Shown one piece after another: positions 59,356 to 64,000 of a stretch of DNA of 64,000 nucleotides. Source of the stretch: JAXLWB01 sp046328715. GTDB lineage: Bacteria > Chloroflexota > Anaerolineae > Caldilineales > Caldilineaceae. Each line of letters starts with the position of its first letter. The stretch's first letter is position 1. Below the pieces are notes generated by a model. That model saw nothing but the letters and a program-made list of their open reading frames with translations. It ran no database searches and was not told the DNA's origin. The stretch spans positions 1 to 64,000 of the forward strand of contig JAXLWB010000022.1 in NCBI GenBank assembly GCA_046328715.1, read 5' to 3'. A program made the position numbers and the translations under genes.

Positions 59356-59418
59356 GGTGTGCCTGACTAGTTACGTCCTGTCATTATTTGAATTTGTTTA
59401 CCGAAATGGAGTTCTGCT

Positions 59419-61164
59419 GTGAAAATTGTCATTATTGGTGGTGTCGCTGGCGGTGCGTCGGCGGCTGCGCGGGCGCGACGGTTGAGTGAAAGCGCCGAAA
59501 TTATCATTCTGGAACGAGATGAGTATGTCTCGTTTGCCAACTGCGGTTTGCCTTATCATATTGGTGGCGAGATCAAGGAGCGCGACGCGCTGCTGTTGCA
59601 GACGCCGACCAGTCTGAAGGCATCCTTGAACTTGGATGTACGCACGAACCATGAAGTGTTGACGATTGACCGTGCCAACAAAGTGGTCACAGTGCGCAAT
59701 CGTGCCAAAGGCGAAGAATATCAAGAAAGTTACGACAAACTCGTGCTCTGTCAAGGGGCCAACCCGGTGCGCCCGCCCCTCCCCGGCATTGACCATCCTC
59801 GCCTCTTTACCCTGCGCAACATTCCCGACATGGACGCCATCAAGGCCGTGGTCGATAGCGGTGCCAAGAGCGCTGTGATCATTGGTGGCGGTTACATCGG
59901 CATGGAAGTGGCCGAAGCACTGCGTCACCGTGGATTAGCGGTCGATCTGGTCGAGATGTTGCCGCAGATCATGCCGCCGCTGGATGCCGAGATGGCACGA
60001 GACCTCGCCTATCATATGGAGAGTTATGGCGTTGCGCTACACCTGGGTGTAACAGCACAGTCCTTCACCGACGCCGCCGGGCAGATTGAGGTCAACTTGA
60101 GCGATGGCGTCACCCTGCGCAGCGACCTGGCAGTGATGGCGGTCGGTGTACGCCCGGCATCGAATCTGGCCCGTTCAGCCGGGTTGGAAATCGGCCCGCG
60201 TGGCGGCATCAAAGTCACGCCGCATATGCTCACCTCAGACTCCGACATCTACGCCGCGGGTGACATGGTGGAGGTGACCGACACCGTGACCGGCGAGCCG
60301 ACCGTGATTCCGCTGGCTGGCCCTGCCAATCGCCAGGGACGCATCGTTGCCGACCACATCTTTGGCCGGGCGAGTGCCTATCAGTCTACCCAGGGAACAG
60401 CGGTGCTCAAGGTCTTTGAGATGACCGGCGGCTGTACTGGTGCTTCGGAAAAGGCGTTGCGCCGTGTCAACCGCCCCTTCCAAAAGATCTACATCCATCC
60501 CTCCGGCCACGCTGGCTACTATCCCGGCACCGCACCGATGCAGATCAAGTTGCTCTTTGCCCCCGACGATGGCCGCATTCTCGGTGCTCAGATCGTCGGC
60601 TATGATGGCGTTGATAAACGACTCGACGTATTTGCTACTGCCATTCGTGCTGGCATGACGGTCTACGATCTGGAGCATCTGGAACTAGCCTACGCGCCAC
60701 CCTATGGTTCGGCCAAGGATCCGGTCAATATGGCTGGCTTTGTCGCTTCCAATGTTTTGCGTGGGGATGTCTCCTTCTGGTACGCCGAAGATTACCCGGA
60801 AAAGACAGCGGCAGGCACGATCATCGATGTGCGTGGGGCCGATGAGTATGACGCCTGGCACTTCCCCGAAGCGATCAACATTCCCTTGCACACCCTGCGC
60901 AGCCGACTGGACGATTTGCTGGGCATCAATACGGATCGCCAACAGCCGATCTTCGTCTACTGTCGCGTCGGCTTCCGCAGCTACCTCGCCTATCGCATTC
61001 TGCGGCAGTCAGGCTTTGAACAGGTGGCAACCCTAGCGGGCGGCTCCAAGACCTTTAACAGCTTCAACCGTACACCGTTGGCTACCGGTCGCCCCGGCGT
61101 TCCCTTTATTGCCCATGAAGAGGAGAAGATGGCCGCCTTGCCGGGCGCGTTGGCGCACGCATAG
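59419..61164 (+). CDS. CoA-disulfide/persulfide reductase-like flavoprotein with rhodanese domain
   Basis: A 581-residue FAD/NAD(P) oxidoreductase. FAD motif IIGGVAGGASAAARARR (5-21), redox Cys C42 in SFANCGLPYHIGG, NAD(P) motif VIIGGGYIGMEVAEAL (about 153-168), AVGVRPASNLA and IYAAGDMVEV. A C-terminal rhodanese domain from about 460 (TIIDVRGADEYDAWHFPEAINIPL) has the active loop VYCRVGFRSYL. The layout is that of CoA-disulfide reductases with rhodanese that handle persulfides and sulfur redox balance. It starts at GTG. A CRP/FNR-type site upstream suggests redox or carbon control. Confidence 0.92.
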   Translation: MKIVIIGGVAGGASAAARARRLSESAEIIILERDEYVSFANCGLPYHIGGEIKERDALLLQTPTSLKASLNLDVRTNHEVLTIDRANKVVTVRNRAKGEEYQESYDKLVLCQGANPVRPPLPGIDHPRLFTLRNIPDMDAIKAVVDSGAKSAVIIGGGYIGMEVAEALRHRGLAVDLVEMLPQIMPPLDAEMARDLAYHMESYGVALHLGVTAQSFTDAAGQIEVNLSDGVTLRSDLAVMAVGVRPASNLARSAGLEIGPRGGIKVTPHMLTSDSDIYAAGDMVEVTDTVTGEPTVIPLAGPANRQGRIVADHIFGRASAYQSTQGTAVLKVFEMTGGCTGASEKALRRVNRPFQKIYIHPSGHAGYYPGTAPMQIKLLFAPDDGRILGAQIVGYDGVDKRLDVFATAIRAGMTVYDLEHLELAYAPPYGSAKDPVNMAGFVASNVLRGDVSFWYAEDYPEKTAAGTIIDVRGADEYDAWHFPEAINIPLHTLRSRLDDLLGINTDRQQPIFVYCRVGFRSYLAYRILRQSGFEQVATLAGGSKTFNSFNRTPLATGRPGVPFIAHEEEKMAALPGALAHA

Positions 61165-61183
61165 GGAAGATCACAAGATGCTC

Positions 61184-61362
61184 TGTCATTCTGAGGAGCG
61201 GCTGTTTGCGATGAAGAATCTTGGTTGATCTAATCGGCAAAACAATTAAAAGTTGCAGATTTGTAGGGGCGTACCCTTGCGGTCGCCCAAGGGCACCGGC
61301 AAGCGGATGCCCCTACTTCTATTTGCGTTGTCTATAAGCAAAGATTCTTCGCTCAGAATGAC
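61184..61362. repeat. MITE-like inverted repeat with a second repeat nested inside
   Basis: The outer ends TGTCATTCTGAGGAGCG and CGCTCAGAATGACA, with AAGAATCTT and AAGATTCTT inside them, are mirror images about 180 bases apart. At 61263-61316 a different inverted repeat (GTAGGGGCGTACCC... against ...GGATGCCCCTAC) is nested. Both end types resemble dispersed repeats common in bacterial metagenomes. No transposase is encoded. Confidence 0.8.
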
Positions 61363-61482
61363 AAGTCTACCTTACATGGCTAGCTGCCACGGCTGGTTTC
61401 TTATAGTCAAAACCACCGCAACAATCCCTTCGCTCCTTTTTCACTTCGCTGTTGTTTGATCCGCTGCTCCGCAAAATTATTG

Positions 61483-61521
61483 TTGATCGAAGTCCGTTCT
61501 TGTAGTATAAATTGTATACCA
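61483..61521 (+). promoter_or_regulatory. Promoter of the PhyH-HEAT gene with operator-like overlap
   Basis: TTGATC (61483-61488), a 17-base spacer, TATAAA (61506-61511). TAGTATA-AATTG-TATACCA (61503-61521) covers the -10 and resembles the operator at 59041-59057, with one mismatch and a 5-base centre. GGAG about 8 bases before the ATG at 61563 serves translation. Confidence 0.65.
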
Positions 61522-61562
61522 AAAAATAACGCTTCCTCAATCGATAACTTTGGAGCCAATTT

Positions 61563-63068
61563 ATGTCACAACCGATCCTGCTTAGCGAGGCACAGATGCG
61601 CCACTTTGTCTCACACGGCTATCTCGTGCTCAAGACCGATTTCCCAGCCGAGTTTCATGCGGCCATGAGTCGCAACATTCAGGAAGTGATGCGTAAGGAA
61701 GGCAACCCTGGCAATAACATTCTGCCCCGAGTGCCTGAAGTGCAGGAAGTCTTTCGTCATCCAGTAATTCGGGGCGCGTTGACGAGCGTGTTGGGCGAGA
61801 ACTATCTCATGCATCCCCATCGCCACTGCCACTTTACCGAGCCGGGACGCAAGGTGCAGAGTTGGCACAAGGACAGCTATTGGGGCTATGCCAAGGTGCG
61901 CAACCATCATCCCTGGTGGGCGATGATCTTTTACTATGATCATGCTGTTGACGAAGCGCTTGGCCCTTCGGCCTTTATGCCGGGGACGCAGTTCTACAAC
62001 AACCGTGCCGGCGACGAAAGTGAACAGGACATCCACATGCTGGGCGAACAGGGCACCTTTGGCTTGATCCACTACGATCTCTGGCATCGAGGGACTGCCA
62101 ATGTCTCTACGAACACCCGCTCTATGCTCAAATTCCAATTTGTGCGGATGCAACGACCACTTGCCGCTCAGGCGGATGGCACACCCTGGAAGATCATGAA
62201 CGGTGACGGTCCGCCCAATCACCACGAGACCATCTGGCAACATCAGTGGCAATGGCTTCAGGGAAAGCCCGGTCAAAATAACGGGAAAAGTGCCACCGAC
62301 AGCGGCAAATGGGTCGATCAACTTTCCAGCAGCGACAAACAGGCCCGCCTCCAGGCTGCCGACGAATTAGGTTTGCTTGGCAAGTTGGCTGGCGACGCCA
62401 TTCCTGCTCTGGCAGCACGCTTAGCAGATGAATATGAGCCGGTGGCGCTCAATGCCGCCTATGCCTTGGCCGGTATGGGCGATGCTGCGCTGCCTGCCTT
62501 GCTTGACGGCCTACGCAACCCTGATAAGGACGCCGCCCGCAACGCCGCTTATGGGCTGGCCGCTACTGGCGCAGCGGCGATCGATGGGCTGATCGACCAA
62601 CTTGAGCATGAAAGCCCACAGGTACGCGGCTATGCCGCCTTTGCCCTCGGCGAAATTGGATTGGGCGGCAGCGATCTTGCCGACGCTGGAGTCGCAGGCT
62701 TAACCAAACTGGTCAGCGATCCCGATGAGTGGGTACGGCGCAACATGGCTGAAGCCTTGGGAACCTTGGACGTTGCCGATCAACCTGCTGCCCACGCCCA
62801 ACGAATGGCTGGTCTGATCCAAACCCTGGCCGATACGGATGAGCAAGTTCGTTTTAACAGCGGACTGGCCTGTGCCCGCCTCGGTGCCTCGGCAGAAGCT
62901 GCCATTCCCGCCCTGCAACAGGCACTGAACGATCCCAACCGCTACGTGCGCGCCAACGCCGTCGATGCCCTCAACCGCATCGGTACTTCCGACGCTCAGC
63001 GCGTGCTGATCGACTATCTACTCAACTCACGCTGGTGCCCGTCAACCACACCGGAGAGTATGTTTTAA
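61563..63068 (+). CDS. Phytanoyl-CoA dioxygenase-like protein fused to HEAT repeats
   Basis: A 501-residue protein. Residues 1-220 form a PhyH-type Fe(II)/2-oxoglutarate dioxygenase barrel with the metal motif WHKDSY (HxD) and distal His in HYDLWHRGTANVS. From about 250 to 490 there are six or so HEAT/PBS-lyase-like repeats (PALAARLADEYEPVALNAAYALAGMGDAALPALLDGL and similar). The fusion suggests that the oxygenase is held on a protein partner or acts on a large substrate. The substrate is unknown. The promoter is described at 61483. Confidence 0.88.
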   Translation: MSQPILLSEAQMRHFVSHGYLVLKTDFPAEFHAAMSRNIQEVMRKEGNPGNNILPRVPEVQEVFRHPVIRGALTSVLGENYLMHPHRHCHFTEPGRKVQSWHKDSYWGYAKVRNHHPWWAMIFYYDHAVDEALGPSAFMPGTQFYNNRAGDESEQDIHMLGEQGTFGLIHYDLWHRGTANVSTNTRSMLKFQFVRMQRPLAAQADGTPWKIMNGDGPPNHHETIWQHQWQWLQGKPGQNNGKSATDSGKWVDQLSSSDKQARLQAADELGLLGKLAGDAIPALAARLADEYEPVALNAAYALAGMGDAALPALLDGLRNPDKDAARNAAYGLAATGAAAIDGLIDQLEHESPQVRGYAAFALGEIGLGGSDLADAGVAGLTKLVSDPDEWVRRNMAEALGTLDVADQPAAHAQRMAGLIQTLADTDEQVRFNSGLACARLGASAEAAIPALQQALNDPNRYVRANAVDALNRIGTSDAQRVLIDYLLNSRWCPSTTPESMF

Positions 63069-63069
63069 A

Positions 63070-63174
63070 AAGGGAAGAGGGGAAGAGTGGAAAAGTTGAA
63101 GAGTGACACTTACTACGCCAAGCCACCTTCCTACTTTTCAACTCTTCCACTCTTCGACTTTTCAACTTTTTCCT
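63070..63174. repeat. AGTGGAAAAG / CTTTTCAACTC word hairpin at a stop codon
   Basis: GGGAAGAGGGGAAGAGTGG words follow the PhyH-HEAT stop directly and are mirrored by CTTTTCAACTCTTCCACTC words up to the next ATG. Confidence 0.85.
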
Positions 63175-63849
63175 ATGCCACCAATCCATCGTTCCATCTA
63201 TCGAGCACAGGCCAAGGCAGGACAAGCGGAAGCGGCAGTTGCCTGGTTTCAGCGGCGGGCGCAGGACTTGCGTTTGGGATTCTCGCCTGGCGAGTTAATG
63301 ACACTCAGCCTCTTTCGCTGGGGTGTCCATTTTTTACTTTATTGGGAGAGTGTTGAAGAGGAGGCTGCGCCCGAACTGCTCTTTGGCGACGGCAGCGTAC
63401 TGCTCGAAATGTGGCCGGGAGGTGCGACCTTACAGCCTCCCTCTGCCCGCTGCTTTGTGCCAATGATGGACATCTTTCATTGCCTCGCCCCACAGAGTGT
63501 GGAGGATTGGCGGCGAAAATCACCCATCGAACAGGTCGTCGGGCGGGTCGCACGGTTGCAGCCGGAGATGGTGAGCAGCTATATCTTCTATCACTATCAA
63601 CTCCAGGAAGAGCAACCGGGCAGCTTTGATAAATATGGCATCATCTCCATCCACGAAAACCTGATCTTTTTCTACCAGGAACATCCATTCATTGTCGAAG
63701 AGCCGCGCCGTGTCGGCAAGCTGGCCACGACCCATACGCCAGCAGATTGGCACGGAACCATGTTTCCCCACTTCAAACTTTGGGAAGACGCTCTGGCTGG
63801 TCAGGAGATCTGGCGCGAGGTGGAGTTGGTCTTTCATCTGGAGGCATGA
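63175..63849 (+). CDS. Conserved protein of unknown function
   Basis: A 224-residue protein beginning MPPIHRSIYRAQAKAGQAEAAVAWFQRRAQDLRLGFSPGELMTLSLFRW. The chain has aromatic-rich strands (VHFLLYWESV, SSYIFYHYQLQEEQ, ENLIFFYQEHPFIVEEP) and no recognised motif. The start is placed after the repeat element, which otherwise would add 24 low-complexity residues. Its stop overlaps the amidohydrolase ATG by 4 bases, so the two are co-translated and may share a pathway. Confidence 0.7.
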   Translation: MPPIHRSIYRAQAKAGQAEAAVAWFQRRAQDLRLGFSPGELMTLSLFRWGVHFLLYWESVEEEAAPELLFGDGSVLLEMWPGGATLQPPSARCFVPMMDIFHCLAPQSVEDWRRKSPIEQVVGRVARLQPEMVSSYIFYHYQLQEEQPGSFDKYGIISIHENLIFFYQEHPFIVEEPRRVGKLATTHTPADWHGTMFPHFKLWEDALAGQEIWREVELVFHLEA

Positions 63850-64000
63850 AACCAACCATGCATCCGATCATCGACACCCACACTCACTTCTACGATCCAT
63901 CCCGTCCGCAGGGGGTACCCTGGCCACGCCCCGATGACAAATTGCTCTACCGTACCGTCCTGCCCGATGATTTTAAGGCGTTGGCCTGCCCGCATGGGGT
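63846..64000 (+). CDS. Amidohydrolase family protein, 5' part
   Basis: Runs off the right edge; 51 residues are visible. IIDTHTHFYDPSRPQGVPWPRPDDKLLYRTVLPDDF is the start of an amidohydrolase-2 type TIM barrel with the metal HxH (THTH). Related enzymes hydrolyse sugar lactones such as rhamnono- or fuconolactone. The ATG overlaps the previous stop; a second ATG four codons on (MHPIIDTHTH) is possible. Confidence 0.8.
   Translation, partial: MKPTMHPIIDTHTHFYDPSRPQGVPWPRPDDKLLYRTVLPDDFKALACPHG

Larger units (their letters stand above)
59058..59418. other. Divergent regulatory region of the flavoprotein gene
   Basis: This 361-base region contains a CRP/FNR-type palindrome (59108-59125), a TATAAT (59152-59157) and a hairpin (59285-59355). 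It has only very short reading frames, the longest clear one about 26 residues at 59185. No other gene is visible. Confidence 0.5.
61165..61562. other. Intergenic region with a nested repeat element and a promoter
   Basis: This 398-base region holds a mobile-looking element at 61184-61362, a promoter at 61483-61511 and an operator-like sequence overlapping it. No gene is supported; the short frames here are repeat-derived. Confidence 0.6.

Noticed and set aside
63070..63174. A possible CRISPR-like array in the repeat blocks
   Set aside because: The words are 7-9 bases without unique spacers of constant length, and the arms are inverted. No cas genes are present in the window.
1..64000. tRNA, rRNA, integrase or transposase genes
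   Set aside because: None was recognised, so no attachment site or insertion sequence can be assigned to the island or the repeats.

Overview
The window looks like chromosomal DNA of a member of the Chloroflexota, probably from the Anaerolineae/Caldilineae side. This rests on gene content and style: a monoderm set of lipoprotein binding proteins with alanine/proline/threonine-rich linkers, a DUF4013 membrane protein, many carbohydrate ABC-transport, Gfo/Idh/MocA and glycoside-hydrolase genes, and an exported protein ending in YLPLVQR. This placement is an inference; no rRNA or tRNA gene was seen.

Layout. 1-9.5 kb: a partial deacetylase-like protein, DUF4013 protein, epoxyqueuosine reductase QueG, a sulfite-oxidase-like enzyme, MaoC hydratase, acetamidase/formamidase, quinone oxidoreductase, a BrnTA toxin-antitoxin pair and an M20 peptidase. 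9.5-17.5 kb: a leftward phosphate operon, pstS-pstC-pstA-pstB-arsC-phoU, ending in an unusual pyruvate-kinase-like gene and preceded by a three-repeat PHO box. 17.5-30 kb: a tandem RAM-domain protein, an exported DNRLRE protein, penicillin acylase, MmgE/PrpD, a VOC protein, a MazEF-type pair, a GH95-like glycosidase, an unknown overlapping gene pair, an aldo/keto reductase and small unknown genes. 30-46 kb: sugar-acid catabolism genes (Ldh2-type dehydrogenase, galactonate-dehydratase-like enolase, sugar isomerase), a leftward sugar ABC operon with a GH4 glycosidase, and a Gfo/Idh, ceramidase-like and unknown gene trio. 46-48.7 kb: an AAA ATPase, then a degenerate response regulator whose tail is a frameshifted MmcQ/YjbR-like domain. 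48.7-54.4 kb: an AT-richer island with a NurA nuclease, a HerA translocase and a DNA methyltransferase in one tight operon behind a near-consensus promoter that carries a palindrome. 54.5-64 kb: alpha/beta hydrolase, two MFS transporters, a Gfo/Idh enzyme, a CoA-disulfide-reductase-like flavoprotein, a PhyH-HEAT protein and the start of an amidohydrolase.

Two things stand out. The first is the NurA-HerA-methyltransferase island, a candidate self/non-self DNA-processing or defence system. The second is a pervasive family of hairpins built from short tandem words of 7-9 bases. One sits directly at or just after the stop codon of roughly twenty genes, on both strands. The words differ from place to place but the architecture is constant. 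Copies of the same kind lie in frame inside queG and a penicillin acylase gene, and form the C-terminal codons of arsC, acetamidase and an MFS gene.

Start codons were moved inward in many genes because the longest reading frame runs into these repeats, a terminator or the ribosome binding site. Base-composition remarks are by eye, not computed.
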